A stretch of DNA of 64,000 nt from Antilocapra americana (GCA_007570785.1 ML660201.1:34432150-34496149); one strand, 5' to 3'; numbered from the stretch's first letter, positions 23,697 through 35,074 are shown. Numbers and translations are program-made. Notes: generated by a model not told the origin, from the letters alone.

Positions 23697-24269
23697 TATC
23701 TGGAGAAAAACATAAGTTGAAAAGATACAGGCAACCCAATGTTCGCTGCAGCACTTTTTACAACAGCTAAGGCATGGAAGCAACCTAAATTCCATTGACA
23801 GAGGAATGGATAAAGAAGACGTTGCATAAGAATTTACAATGGAATATTACTCAGCAATATAAAATATTGAAATAATGCCATTTGCAGCACCTGGATGGAC
23901 CTGGAGATTATATTTTAAGTGAAGTAAGTCAGATAGAGAAAGTTGACAAATATCATATGATACCACTTACATGTAGAATCTTAAAAAAATGATACAAATG
24001 AAGTTATTTATAAAACAGAAACAGACTTTGAAAACAAACTTATGGGCTAAATTAGGAGTTTGGGATTAACATATATACACTACTATACGTAAAAGAGACA
24101 ATCAACAGAGACCTATTGTAATAGGGAACTCCACTCAATATTCTATAATAGCCTGTAGGGAAAAGAATCCAAAGAAGAGTGGATATATGTATAACTGAAT
24201 TACCTTACTATAGACCTGAAACTAATCCAATATTGCAAATCAACTATACACCAATAAAAATTTTTTAAG
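23697..24269 (+). mobile_element. L1 3' end nested in L2
   Basis: It starts TATCTGGAGAAAAACATAAG, passes CATGGAAGCAACCTAAATTC and TATTACTCAGCAATATAAAA, and ends in CACCAATAAAAATTTTTTAA. A 10-bp repeat with one mismatch (atgtgctaca at 23687-23696, atgtgctaaa at 24270-24279) flanks it. The host L2 tail resumes directly after. Confidence 0.88.
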
Positions 24270-24285
24270 ATGTGCTAAATGAATG

Positions 24286-25900
24286 CGTCTCTCTTTGTTG
24301 CAGCGACTATCTATAGATTGTTGATCAACTAATAACTTGGTGCCTACCCCTCATCCATTTAGCTGGGATGGGTGGGGCCCCTAGGATCCAAACATGGCTG
24401 AGTCTGGGCTGGATCTGCAGCAGAAGACAAGCACTCTATACTCATCATGTTCATTCATGTCTGGCTTACACTGATTGATCAGATGAGTAAATGGACAAGT
24501 TCAAAAGTTCAACAAGTCTCTGAGGACTCCTGGTGATGTACAGTGAGATTCTGAAAGATGAGCTGAGTATGCTTTACTGTTTTCCCCATATTGTCTATAT
24601 CTCTCTTCCAGAAAGCATTGTAAAAAGTGATAAAGACACACTGTTTATTTGACTAGTAGCATTTGGTTGAAAATTGAAGTGATTTTTTAAAACTACAGAA
24701 ATACAGTCATTCGGGTACTAGTGATGAGCCTGAGCTAGAAAGTAATTCACATTACATTTTCATTTAGTCTTGTGTAACATAAGGCATTTACATTCATTTT
24801 CTTCTATGGCACTGTTTGTTCCAATGTGGAATATTTATGCCTTACTTTTTAAAATCTGCATAAAGGAAATGCTAAAATGTAAACTTCTTTTTTTTTTTCT
24901 CAGAGAATACTCACTCTGCAGAGAGACCAAATTCCATTTCTAAAGACCATGGTTATCAGAGGAGCAATTTCAGGTTTCAAAATGGTAAAGTTAAAGTCAG
25001 TTTTAAGATGATGACTTAAGTGACAAAAAATCATATTTAATGAGGTACAACTGATGGCATTCACTCTCTCTTAACAATCGCTTATGATGACTGGTAAAAA
25101 GATCAGAGAAATCAGTCCTTTCTCATTTTGACAAGCAATAAACTAAACACACAGACAAATAAGACTAAATTCTTAAAAATTAAGCCTGAAGACAAAATCT
25201 TTTACGGTATTTTTGTATCTGCAAATGACCACGGCTTGGCAAATTAGTTCTCTTTGCAATCTTTTGGGCAGATTGTTTTGAATGCCAACATTTAGTGAGG
25301 GTTGGTTAAGATGAGCACCATGTTATAAATCAATTTGATATATGAATTATTAAAAAACTCAATCACACTGTGTAAATATTAACTTGTCAATTTAGGCTAT
25401 TTGTTCGGGACCCCATTGTCACTAGTAAAGATTAACAGGGCCTTAATTCTAATTCTCTGCACTGTGACTCTGTGTGATGGTGCTATTGGGGAAGGATTTC
25501 AGGAACATTAGTGTAGATTCCTGTAAAATCAGGGACTTGCTGTGGGTACTGACAAGCCATGTAATCTATGTTTTGATTTCATCCATGTCAAGTACCCTTT
25601 TAAAAGCCTAAGCTCCACAGAAAAAGAATATCTTCTCTTTTCATTTTTAAATATCCATCATTGTCCGGCACCATGCCTGGGCCACAATGAGTGTTGTGTG
25701 GATTAGCAAACCTCATCAATGTGCAGTGAGGGACGCTGATTTCATGGGGCAAAAGGGGTCAGAGGGTGGAATCAGGTACACATGGCAGGGCAGTATCAGA
25801 TATAAAGAAAGGTGAGTATACGGCTCTTCAAAAATTGTTGCCAAGAATATAAATGTCTAATAATTATATAACAATGTTTATCTTCACTAATAATTAAGTG
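24286..25900. other. Unrecognised intronic sequence
   Basis: AT-rich with no clear repeat. The stretch contains several short unique-looking blocks (for example 25380-25560) that would be candidates for conservation testing. No exon was recognised. Confidence 0.4.
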
Positions 25901-25904
25901 CGTA

Positions 25905-26449
25905 CTTTTATAGGATTCCATTGTTGGTGAGAATGCAAAGAACCATATCCTCCTGGTGAACATCTAAACTGCTTTCTGGAGAAGAGTTTGGCAAAATTTC
26001 TGAAAATCTAAGGCTTATCTACCTTTACATCCCAGGAACATATTTTACTAATGAAGTTATAAAACTCTGTTAATTGCACATTGTATCAGAGAAAAACTAG
26101 AGCAACCCAAACATCCAACAATAAGTGCTGGGCTTAATAAATTATGGTATGACTATGAGGCCAAATAACGTGGTAGATCCATAAAAGCTGATGTGGGAGG
26201 ATATTACAACTGTTTTTTTTTAATAAAAATTTGCAAATAATATTTACAACAAAATCAGTTTGCATGAAAATGAGTACATGCAAAGAAAAAGTCCCAAATG
26301 ATACACATGAAAGGAAACTCTTGAAAGTGATTATCTCTGAGAAGTTATATTAATGAGAATTCTGATACTCTACTTCATTAATTTCTGTACTATGGGATTT
26401 TTAGAATAGGAAAAATAATGTGCTCCTTTTTCTAATTAAAAGCTATTTA
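25905..26449 (+). mobile_element. Old L1 (L1M-type) 3' end
   Basis: CCATTGTTGGTGAGAATGCA, then CTTTACATCCCAGGAACATA, GAAAAACTAGAGCAACCCAA and GATTATCTCTGAGAAGTTAT follow old L1 3' order. A young L1 lies in its end. Confidence 0.65.
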
Positions 26450-26457
26450 AAAATGTG

Positions 26458-27858
26458 TGATACCTTATCTTTGACAAAGGAGGCAAGAATATACAATGGA
26501 GAAAAGACAACCTCTTTAACAAGTGGTGCTGGGAAAACTGGACAGCCACTTGTAAAAGAATGAAATTAGAACACTTTCTAACACCATACACAAAGATAAA
26601 CTCAAAATGGATCAAAGATCTAAGCATAAGACAAGAAACTATAAAACTCCTAGAGGATAACATTGGCAAAACACTCTCTGACATAAACCAAAGAGGGATC
26701 CTACATGACCCACCTCCCAGAATATTGGAAATAAAAGCACAAATAAACAAATGGGACCTAATTAAAATTAAAAGCTTCTGCACAACAAAGGAAACTATAA
26801 GCAAGGTGAAAAGACAGCCTTCAGAATGGGAGAAAATAATAGCCAATGAAGAAACAGACAAACAATTAATCTCAAAAATATACAAGCAACCCCTGTAGCT
26901 CCAATCTAGAAAAATTAATAACCCAATCAAAAAGTGGGCCAAAGAACTTAACAGACATTTCTCCAAAGAAGACATAAAAATGGCTAACAAACACATGAAA
27001 AGATGCTCAACATCACTCATGATCAGAGAAATGCAAATCAAAACCACAATGAGGTACCACTTTACACCAGTCAGAATGGCTGCAATCCAAAAATCTATAA
27101 GCAATAAATACTGGAGAGGATGTGGAGAAAAGGGAACTCTCTTACACTGTTGGTGGGAATGCAAACTAGTACAGCCACTATGGAAAACAGTGTGGAAATT
27201 CCTTAAAAAACTGCAAATAGACCTGCCATATGACCCAGCAATCCCACTGCTGGGCATACACACCGAGGAAACCAGAATTGAAAGAGCCACGTGTACCCCA
27301 CTGTCCATCACTGCATTGTTTAAAATGGCCAGGACATGGAAGCAACCTAGATGCCCTTCAACTGACGAATGGATAAGAAAGCTGTGGTACATATACACAA
27401 TGGAATATTACTCAGCATTAAAAAAAAAATTCATTTGAAACAGTTTTACTCAGGTGGACGGAACTGGAGCCTATTATCCAGAGTGAAGTAAGCCAGAAGC
27501 AAAAACAACAATACAGTATACTAACGCGTATATATGGAATTTAGAAAGACGGTAACGAGAACCCAGCATGTGAGACAGCAAAAGGAACGCAGATGTATAG
27601 AACAGACTCGTGGGCTCTGTGGATGAGGGCAAGGGTGGGATGATATGGGAGAATGGCATTGAAACATGTTAATTATCATATGTGTAATCAATCGCCAGCC
27701 CAGGATCAATGCTCGGGGCTGGTGCACCGAGATTTCCCGGGGGGAGGGAGTCGGGAGGGAGGAGGGAGGGGGGTCCTGGAGGGGGAGCATATGTAAACAC
27801 ATGGCGATATCATGTCATTGTATGGCAAAACTAAAAAAAAAATAAATTAAAAAAAATT
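26458..27858 (+). mobile_element. Young bovine-type L1, 5'-truncated, with target-site duplication
   Basis: It carries the last third of ORF2: IFDKGG-like start, [48 protein letters not shown] and [11 protein letters not shown]. One TAG (26896-26898) interrupts a frame that resumes unchanged at 26980-27438. An A-run at 27419-27429 then appears to cause a frameshift shortly before the normal stop. The 3' UTR contains the G-rich GGGGGGAGGGAGTCGGGAGG tract. An A-rich tail follows. TSD aaaatgtg lies at 26450-26457 and 27859-27866. Confidence 0.95.
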
Positions 27859-27866
27859 AAAATGTG

Positions 27867-28700
27867 GTTATAAATAACAGAATATAAGTGTCAGATGATG
27901 AATTATCAAATGGTGGAAGAATGGGTGGAAAATGAATCCCCTGCTTTATTTATGTAGAGGTTGTTGAGCAAAATTCTCAGTTGATTTTTAAAGAGACCCA
28001 GAGCAAGTCCATCTTGGAGAAAATCTCAACTCTGCCCTTAAGAAGAATGGTTCTCTGCACTTTCTCCTTATTTTTGGCTTCTCAGTACTAGGTTTAAGGA
28101 GCATCGTAACTAACGCTCCTTCACTGTGATCAAAGATGTTCAACTCCCTCGATCATATCTGGGAAATTTCTACTCCCCAACTCCTGCTTCCAAGCCTTTG
28201 CCAGGGAAACAAGAATCTGCTGTAGCATTAAACTCTTCAGTGTAACTGCATTCTTAGAAAGCCTTGTCATTTATGCGATTCCTTAACAGTCTCCCAGTGA
28301 CAGCTGCTACTTTGGCATCCAATTTTTCAAATTATAAAGTAAAACATTCTACAAATGGTATGAGCAACAGCTCATTTCTTTCAAATTCTACCCAGCTACA
28401 AAAGGAAAAAGGGTAATCATAATAGCCCCAGCATGGGATTGTTCTGCCTTCGGAGCTTATTCCCGGGCTTGGGAAATCAACTGGGAAATAAATGCTGCTA
28501 ATTCTGAGTCCCAAGGAACATGGTGCCCCTGACAATCATTGCTTACATCCTTCTTGTCTGCCCAACTGGTGGACTGGTGGGGAGCATGCTCAAAATCTAG
28601 GAGTGAGGAAAGAATCTTTGCTTATGTGGTGGTCTGTCACCTCAAGGATATCACTGATGCTCCCCACAGTGTGAATGGTGAAGAGTCTGACCTTCGAGGG
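27867..28700. other. Unrecognised intronic sequence
   Basis: No exon or clear repeat. The short ORFs are unconvincing. Confidence 0.4.
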
Positions 28701-28704
28701 AAGC

Positions 28705-28860
28705 CAAACCCCTCATGTCTGGTTTTGCAACTTCTCACCTGTGTGGCTTTAGGCAAGTTATTCACCCTCAATGAGCTTTAGTTTTCTTACCTGTCAAGTG
28801 GAGTTCAGCTAGCCACCTCATAGGGATGTTGTTAGCACTAAAGCATACAATACATGTGAT
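28705..28860 (+). mobile_element. MIR SINE
   Basis: ACCTGTGTGGCTTTAGGCAA, then TTAGTTTTCTTACCTGTC and CCTCATAGGGATGTTGTTAG follow MIR order. Confidence 0.75.
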
Positions 28861-28914
28861 GAGTTCTGTATAGTTTCTCACATATGATAAAATGACCAAA
28901 AAAGAGTAGCTTTT

Positions 28915-28980
28915 GTTTGATGATAATGATGTTGATGATGATGATCATTACCTTCATCGTCATCTCCATCATCATTGTTG
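28915..28980. repeat. (GAT)n / (ATC)n imperfect trinucleotide repeat
   Basis: GATGATAATGATGTTGATGA followed by ATC-rich triplets. It gives low-complexity Met/Ile ORFs on both strands. Confidence 0.8.
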
Positions 28981-29059
28981 TTAAACCAGAGGTTAGAGTA
29001 GTTGGTAACAGACACTTACGAGTAGGTGTCTCCACTGAGACACCCGTGGAAGTCACAAG

Positions 29060-29165
29060 ACTTGGACAGGTTTCCAGGTTTGGTTTTACTAGCTGTGTGA
29101 CCTTAAACAAAGTTTTAAGTCTCTGTGTGCTGACCTGCAAAAAGGGGGAAAAATAATACTCTAGC
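29060..29165 (+). mobile_element. MIR SINE fragment
   Basis: TACTAGCTGTGTGACCTTAA, then TTAAGTCTCTGTGTGCTGAC and a CTGCAAAAAGGGG block. Confidence 0.7.
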
Positions 29166-29700
29166 TCTGCCTCTGTTCCAGTGTCATTGGGACAGTCAAG
29201 GGGATAATGACCCTACCAATAGCTGTCAATCATTTTATATATATGCAAATATATACACACGTGCAGGTGTATGTATATACATATACTCACACATATAAAA
29301 TACACTACTCCTTTGTAATTGCCACATGGCCTAGGGAGGAAAAACAACTAGGACTTCAGCCCTTTTTGGGAGGACATGCTCAAAAGTACATTATGGGAGG
29401 ATGGTAGTGAAATCACTGGTTTGCCCATTACTACCAAATTTAACTTACTGTTTGTTTTTTGTCACACTGTTTTTCATTCTAAGAGTAATATATGTCACAA
29501 CAGAAAATCTGGGAATAACAAAAAACAGAAACATCCATTTGCTTAGTCATGTACTTTCCTTTTTTATATTTTGTCCTATTAAGTATAATAAATAAGGCAA
29601 GTATTGTTTAAACCAAAGTGTAAACCCAAAACTTTTTTTTTAACTGTCACAAAATGTGAGGCAATTGCAAATTGAAGTTCCACCTATTTATTCCTCCTTG
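29166..29700. other. AT-rich intronic sequence with short TA/CA repeats
   Basis: TATA/CACA-rich sequence at about 29235-29300. A possible old L1 remnant lies at about 29450-29600 (GTAATATATGTCACAACAGA). No exon was recognised. Confidence 0.4.
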
Positions 29701-29702
29701 GA

Positions 29703-29835
29703 TCAGCAGTTCTCCAATTTCTGTGTGTCTAAGACTCATTTGCGGAGTACCAACAGTCATGCTAAATAAGTAGGCCTGGGGTAGGATCTTGGAATCTCCA
29801 TTTTAAGATTTCTACATGATACAAATGCAGACTGA
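29703..29835 (+). mobile_element. MER5-like hAT remnant
   Basis: CAGCAGTTCTCCAATTTCTG, then AGTAGGCCTGGGGTAGGATC and TTTCTACATGATACAAATGC. Confidence 0.6.
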
Positions 29836-29864
29836 ATGGGTTGGGGGAGGTCTCTGAATCTGAC

Positions 29865-30058
29865 TCTTTTTTTTTGGAGTAGAGTTGTTTTACAAGGTTG
29901 TGTTAGTATCTTCTGTATGGCAAATTTGATTCAGTTATATGTATATACATATTCACTCTTTTAAAAATTTCCTCCTCACTTAGATCACCATAGAGCACTG
30001 AGCAGAGTTCCCTGTGCTATAACATAGGCTATGTTTAGTTATCTATTTTATATATAGT
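29865..30058 (-). mobile_element. L1 3' end, minus part of a 5'-inverted L1
   Basis: It starts with a T-run (tail) then TGGAGTAGAGTTGTTTTACA. In the middle is GCAGAGTTCCCTGTGCTATA, and it stops at TTATCTATTTTATATATAGT. The same inverted L1 sequence continues at 31176-31200, after the nested SINE and BovB. Confidence 0.85.
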
Positions 30059-31175
30059 AATGTTGTTGCTGTTTTTGCTTAGTCGCTAGTTCAGTTCAGT
30101 TCAGTCCTTCAGTCGTGTCTGACTCTTTGCGACCCCATGAACTGCAGCACGCCAAGCCTCCTTGTCCATCACCAACTTCTGGAGTCTACCCAAAGCCATG
30201 TCCTTTGAGTCGGTGCTGCCATTCAGCCACCTCATCCTCTGTCGTCCCCTTCTTCTCCTGTCCCCAATCCTTCCCAGCATTAGGGTCTTTTCCAATGAGT
30301 CAACTCTTCTCATAAGGTGGCCAAAGTACTGGAGTTTCAGCTTCAACATCAGTCCTTCCAATGAACACCCAGGACTGATCTCCTTTAGGACAGACTGGTT
30401 GGATCTCCTTGCAGTCCAAAGGACTCTCAAGAGTCTTCTCCAACACCACAGTTCAAAAGCATCAATTCTTCAGTGCTCAGCTTTCTGACACTGTTTCCAC
30501 TGATTCTCCATCCATTTCCCATGACGTGATGGGACCAGATGCCACGTTCTTAGTTTTCTGAATGTTGAGCTTCAATCCAACTTTTTCACTCTCCTCAAGA
30601 GGCTTTTTAGTTCGTCTTCACTTTCTGCCATAAGGGTGGTGTTATCTGCATATCTGAGGTCATTGATATTTCTCCCGGCAATCTTGATTCCAGCTTGTAC
30701 TTCTTCCAGCCCAGCATTTCTTATGATGTACCCTGCCATATAAGCTAAATAAGCAGGGTGACAATATACAGCCTTGATGTACTCCTTTTCCTATTTGGAA
30801 CCAGTCTGTTGTTCCATGTCAAGTTCTAACTGTTGCTTCCTGACCTGCATACAGGTTTCTCAAGAGACAGGTCAGGTGGTCTGGTATTCCCATCTCCTTC
30901 AGAATTTTCCAAAGTTTATAGTGATCCACACCGTCAAAGGTTTTGGCATAGTCAATAAAGTAGAAATAGACGTTTTTCTGGAAGTGGTGTCCAAATCTTT
31001 GTGACCCCATGAACTGTAGCCCACAAGGTCCTCTGTCCATGGGATTTTCCAGGCAAAGAATACTGGAGTGAGTTGCAATTTCCTTTCCAGGGGATCTCCC
31101 CTCCCTAGGGACTAAATCTGCTTTTCCTGCATTGTCAGGTAGATTCTTTACTGCTGAGCTATCAGGGAAGCTACG
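30059..31175 (-). mobile_element. Bov-tA SINE, itself split by BovB
   Basis: The inverted 3' tail of Bov-tA (GTTGTTGCTGTTTTTGCTTA, then GTCGCTA) is at 30062-30086. The remaining body resumes after the BovB at about 30981 (GTGGTGTCCAAATCTTTGTG) and ends with the tRNA-like head (GAGCTATCAGGGAAGC) at about 31172. Confidence 0.85.
30087..30980 (-). mobile_element. BovB LINE with internal deletion, nested in Bov-tA
   Basis: Starts with the inverted (TTCAG)n tail. It runs through the reverse complement of the BovB ORF end to the reverse-transcriptase region (FIDYAKTFDGVDH near 30930). Between about 30486 and 30490 the sequence jumps from CTCAGCTTTCTGA to CTGTTTCCACTGA. About 230 bp that the copies at 15600 and 22000 have are missing here. 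The frame has several breaks. Confidence 0.93.
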
Positions 31176-31202
31176 TAGTAGTGTGTATATTAATATTTCA
31201 AT
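31176..31202 (-). mobile_element. Continuation of the inverted-strand L1
   Basis: TAGTAGTGTGTATATTAAT is the next L1 3' UTR segment after the TATATATAG at 30055. It restores the minus-strand L1 across the insertions. Confidence 0.7.
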
Positions 31203-31204
31203 AT

Positions 31205-31335
31205 TGAAATAGTACCATTTGCAGACAAATGGATGGACCTAGAGATTGTCATATACAGTGAAGTAAGTCAGGAAAAGAAAAACAAATATCATCTAATATT
31301 GCTTATATGTGGAGTCTAGAAAAGTGAACCTGACT
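31205..31335 (+). mobile_element. 5' portion of the same L1 in inverted orientation
   Basis: ACCATTTGCAGACAAATGGA, then AGTGAAGTAAGTCAGGAAAA and ATATGTGGAGTCTAGAAAAG is the plus-strand end of ORF2/start of 3' UTR. It lies directly against the minus-strand tail, the layout produced by L1 5' inversion (twin priming). Confidence 0.75.
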
Positions 31336-31339
31336 TTGA

Positions 31340-31660
31340 GAGACAGTCTACAGTCCTGACTCATGTCCAGCTGAAGTCCTACAGCTGGGTCCTGGAAGAG
31401 GAATCAGGAATCCAAGTGCTAGCCTCACAGATGTCACCACTTGTAGCCCCAGGCTCCTATGCATTTACTTTTCAGCTCTGTTTGCCCAGCATCTGGCAAG
31501 TAAGGCAGTTGAACATCTGCCTCCTTTTTGTTTGACCCTATGGTCCCCAGAGAATTCAGTTCCTCTCCTGGCTCCTAAGACACCATTCTTTTAGGGATAG
31601 ATGGGTGGGGCTAGGGGCTGACACCAGCTGAACATCGTAAAGTATACCGTGAGACTTCTG
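31340..31660. other. Unrecognised intronic sequence
   Basis: No exon or named repeat. Confidence 0.4.
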
Positions 31661-31662
31661 GC

Positions 31663-31779
31663 TGCCTGCTTGGTAGCTCTGGGGTGGCAAAGAATGCTCT
31701 TACATTCCTCTGGTTCCAAATAAAAAGAAGCAGAGATGGAGGTTAATGGGACCCTGGAGCAGACACCCAACATTCCTGA
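31663..31779 (+). repeat. Dispersed duplication, copy A
   Basis: Shares about 117 bp with 32694-32811 at roughly 90% identity, by eye. The flanks do not match. No coding role was found. Confidence 0.8.
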
Positions 31780-31784
31780 TAAAC

Positions 31785-32450
31785 ATACAGAGAGGTATGA
31801 GTGGGATGTTTCCTTCTGACATTCCTAGGCTACTGCTGTAGCTAAATTCCTTTATTCTTTTCTAGACAATTCAACCCCAGTCCCCCAACTCCTGCCTCTA
31901 ATCCTAGGAAAGGAAGCAGCTGAAAGGAAGAACTGGAACTTGTTTTTTGTAACTTTGAAAAAAAGCAGTGTGTGCATTCTTCTAGGGAGCAGGGCTTGTC
32001 CCGGGTAATGAGGCTCTGCCCACCGCACTCCCCCATGCCTGCTCTGTAAAATGACACACAGGGAGACTGAAAGCTACATAAAAGGCTCACCCAGCATACA
32101 CTGATTTAATCTCTGCCACCTGTCACCTCCCTTTGGGAGCTCAACAGAAACAACGGCCTTCATTACATAACCTACAATTATCTTCAATACGTGCCCAAAT
32201 CTAGGTTTTAAAAAGCCCTGTTTAGATGTTATGGGAATAGGACCAATATGAGAACAAGCCCCATGAGGCTGAAAGAAAAAGACATATAGAGTAATTTTGT
32301 TGAATTTTTACCTTTTCATCTGCTCTCTCTGAAGCAGCAGTGGCTGGAGTGCTACCCAGGTTCTTGGCCGAGGTTAAGTATAACCATTCCTCTGGAATGG
32401 AAGCTAGGAAAGTATATTTCTGCTCTCATAGAGTCAGAGGGCTAACTAAC
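31785..32450. other. Unrecognised intronic sequence
   Basis: No exon or named repeat. Confidence 0.4.
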
Positions 32451-32519
32451 TCTCTTAAGGAAGCTTCAATCCAATTTGCACATTTTGTAGATGATGAAAC
32501 TGATGTTCAGAGGGGAACT

Positions 32520-32950
32520 CTGTGCTGGCCATTGCCTGTTTGCTCTCAGTTTCATGACCTGCTCCTCCCCTGCTCTGCGCTGATTCTCAGGAGTCTGATT
32601 TCCTTTCCAACTGGCTTCCAGTTAGTTGGGGCCAATGGGAAGCTCTGGTGGGAGGCTAGAGGACAGGAGCAAGGGAAAAGCCAGAATATCTGGCCACCTG
32701 CTTGGTCGCTCTGGGGGATGCAAAGAATGCTCTTACATTCCTCTGGTTCCAAACAGAAGGAAGCAGAGATGGAGGTTAATGGGACCCTGGGGCAGACACC
32801 TAACATTCCTAGCACCTAACCTTCTGGTAGCTGTCCAGAGTAGCTCCACCTTGTATCTCCACCTTGGTTCATTCATGCTCCACTGAACACCTCCTCCATC
32901 TGTGGGCCCAGCTCTTGCTCGCTCAGGTAACCCATCTTGTGCTCTAATAA
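32520..32950 (+). mobile_element. Possible old interspersed element around duplication copy B
   Basis: The left part (GACCTGCTCCTCCCCTGCTC...GGGGCCAATGGGAAGCTCTG...GGAGGCTAGAGGACAGGAGC) resembles a dispersed mammalian repeat I cannot name. The duplicated block 32694-32811 lies within it. Confidence 0.4.
32694..32811 (+). repeat. Dispersed duplication, copy B
   Basis: Pairs with 31663-31779. The spacing is about 1,031 bp and the orientation is the same. Confidence 0.8.
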
Positions 32951-32974
32951 GACCAACTTCTCCCATCATAGCCT

Positions 32975-33192
32975 CTTGCCTAGGGGTGAGTAAACTTTTC
33001 AAAGGGACAGATAGTAAATCCTTCAGGCTTTATGGGCCAACAGGGAAAATCAAAGCTATTTTGTAGGTACTATACACATACAATGTTGAAAATGTAATCA
33101 CTAAAAAATATAAAAACCATTCTTAGCTCATGAACTAAGTAAAAGCAGGCTGTAGGCTGACTGGATTTGGCTCAAGGGCCTAACTCTGCCAC
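32975..33192 (+). mobile_element. hAT-type (MER/Charlie) element
   Basis: GTAAACTTTTCAAAGGGACA, then ATAGTAAATCCTTCAGGCTT and GACTGGATTTGGCTCAAGGG match a common hAT-derived repeat. A second member in the opposite orientation is at 51748-51900. Confidence 0.7.
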
Positions 33193-33735
33193 CCACACTC
33201 TAGTCTTAGGGGTTGTAGTGAATTCCTATAGTCTCTAATCTGTGAATTTCCTCCTGATATGATCATAACAGCCCTGCCTCCCTAGTTCCCTATATTAACT
33301 TTAAAAAACTGAATCACTTGGCATGAGGTCTCTTTTCCTGACTGTATATGGGCAATGACTTGTTTCAAACTGTATTCCATGAGTGGAATTGTTATCTACT
33401 TCATATATTTCTTATTGCCTTCAGAAATACATTGTGTAAGTTTCCATTCAAGTTAACTCTGCTGCCTGCCTACCTGTGTTTTGACTATCCTGGATGACAT
33501 GCAACGTTGTAAAACAAGTGACCCCTCCCAAGGGGTCAAGCTAATGTTGGGAACAAGAAACTAAAAATGCTCAAGTTGATCCTCCTACTGACCAAATGCT
33601 GTCCAACATTGCTGACAGAAGTGATGATACAAGCTGCGAAAAGCTGACAAACCAGGCTGGATTGTAGATGCAAATTTCCATAACAGCTAAGGCATGATGA
33701 CCACGCAAATCTGATATGTTACATACCACACAGGA
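33193..33735. other. Unrecognised intronic sequence
   Basis: No exon or named repeat. Confidence 0.4.
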
Positions 33736-34344
33736 CCTTCCCCACTGCTTCTACCTGTGTCTAACCTCCCACTGTCCCTTCCCTGATTGCCTGCAGCTGC
33801 CTCCTAACCAAACTCCCTGACTCCTACCCCCGCACACTCCCTTAAGACTGTTTTCAAAGCTGCAAGCCAGGTTTTTTAAAAATATGAATTGCATGGCTCC
33901 ACTGCTCAAAACCGCCAATGGCTTCCCATCTTACACACTATAAAATCCCAATTTGTCATGTTATCTCTCCAGACCCTGTGTGATCCAGCTGCTGCCCATT
34001 TCTTCAAGCCTGTCTCTTGCCTCCCTTCCTCTCCGCCTTCCAACCCAGCAGTGCTGGTGTTCTCGCTGTTTCCCAGACTTTTCCCAAGCTCAGATGTCAG
34101 GTCCCTGCACTGGCTCTGCCAGTCCCTGGAATACACCCTCGGGGCTCTCCAAGGACTGCAGGGCTGTCTCTTCCTCTTTTAATTCTTGCAGGTTTGCACT
34201 CCTCTGTCACTTCATCGGAGAGTGTTTCCCTAATCAGCTAATCTAACACAGCTCAGCTTCTCCTTCTGACCACTTCATCGTCTTATGACTTCAACATGGC
34301 CCACGCTGTTCCCTTGGCTTAGAACATTCTTTCTCTCCATTCTG

Positions 34345-34580
34345 TGAGTCTTTTAAAATTAAAAAAAAAATTACAATGTCAGGTTTAATTTCTACAGGAT
34401 AGCCAACTGACTCAGTTATACATATATACTCTTTCCCATTATGGTTTATCACAGGATATTGAATATACAGTCCCTTGTGCTATACAGTTGAACTCTGCTG
34501 TTTATCCATTCTATATATAATAGTTTGCATCTGCTAAACCCAAATCCTCCCCTTGCCACCCCCCTTCTTCTTTTTTGACT
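34345..34580 (-). mobile_element. L1 3' end inside L2
   Basis: An inverted L1 tail: an A/T-rich start, ACTGACTCAGTTATACATAT, GATATTGAATATACAGTCCC, TGTGCTATACAGTTGAACTC and a CCTCCCCTTGCCACCCCC end. Confidence 0.8.
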
Positions 34581-34690
34581 CCCATTTCCTCAGGGAGGTC
34601 TTTCTGGATCATTCTATATAGGTAGGTGTCCTTTAGCCCTATTTCACCTTTTTTGTATAATGTTCACTTTTTCTTATACACTGCCACTAC

Positions 34691-34709
34691 TGTGTGTGTG
34701 TGTGTGTAT
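34691..34709. repeat. (TG)n dinucleotide run
   Basis: About nine TG units within L2 sequence. Confidence 0.9.
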
Positions 34710-35074
34710 GTCGAGTGTGAATGTGCATTCTCTGTCTACCTCTTTCCTGTCTTTCTCCCATTCCAAAATGATTGTCGGTTTGATGAGGGAAAGGTACATT
34801 GGTTGATATGTACCAACCAATACATACCAAGTGCCTATACACTTCAGGGTCTTCTACACTGAAAGTGCTCACTAACTATTTATGGGGGAATGAATAAATG
34901 ATCCAATGTGGGATCAGTCACAGACCTAGGAGAGATGAGATGGCCCTACTGTATAAGAGACCATTGGTTGCCCACCCACATCTCTCTGGTACTCACCATT
35001 TCTGTAAATGATGATGGCTTTCTAAAGTAAGCATCACGACCCTGCCTGAAGGCTTTCATGGGCTGCAAGTGCAT

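Larger units (their letters stand above)
33740..34905 (+). mobile_element. L2 LINE, split by an L1 tail
   Basis: CTGCCTCCTAACCAAACTCC, CATGGCTCCACTGCTCAAAA, TGTGATCCAGCTGCTGCCCA, CTCTGTCACTTCATCGGAGA and CCCTTGGCTTAGAACATTCT are L2 ORF2 landmarks. After the L1 it resumes with TCCTCAGGGAGGTCTTTC, and the L2 tail (GTGCTCACTAACTATTTATG, GAATGAATAAATG) ends near 34902. The ORFs here (33889-34246) are fragments. Confidence 0.78.

Noticed and set aside
26436..27398. Longest open frame in the window, 320 codons on the minus strand
   Set aside because: It lies exactly antisense to L1 ORF2 and reads as reverse-complement L1 protein. Similar antisense frames occur over the L1 at 904-1188 and 1268-1468.
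28838..29156. Met/Ile-rich ORFs on both strands
   Set aside because: They are translations of the GAT/ATC trinucleotide repeat.
32340..32819. 159-codon plus-strand ORF
   Set aside because: Its last part is translated from the 118-bp dispersed duplication and the rest from old repeat-like sequence. No protein family resemblance.
33889..34246. Overlapping Ser/Pro/Leu-rich ORFs in three frames
   Set aside because: They fall in pyrimidine-rich L2 sequence.
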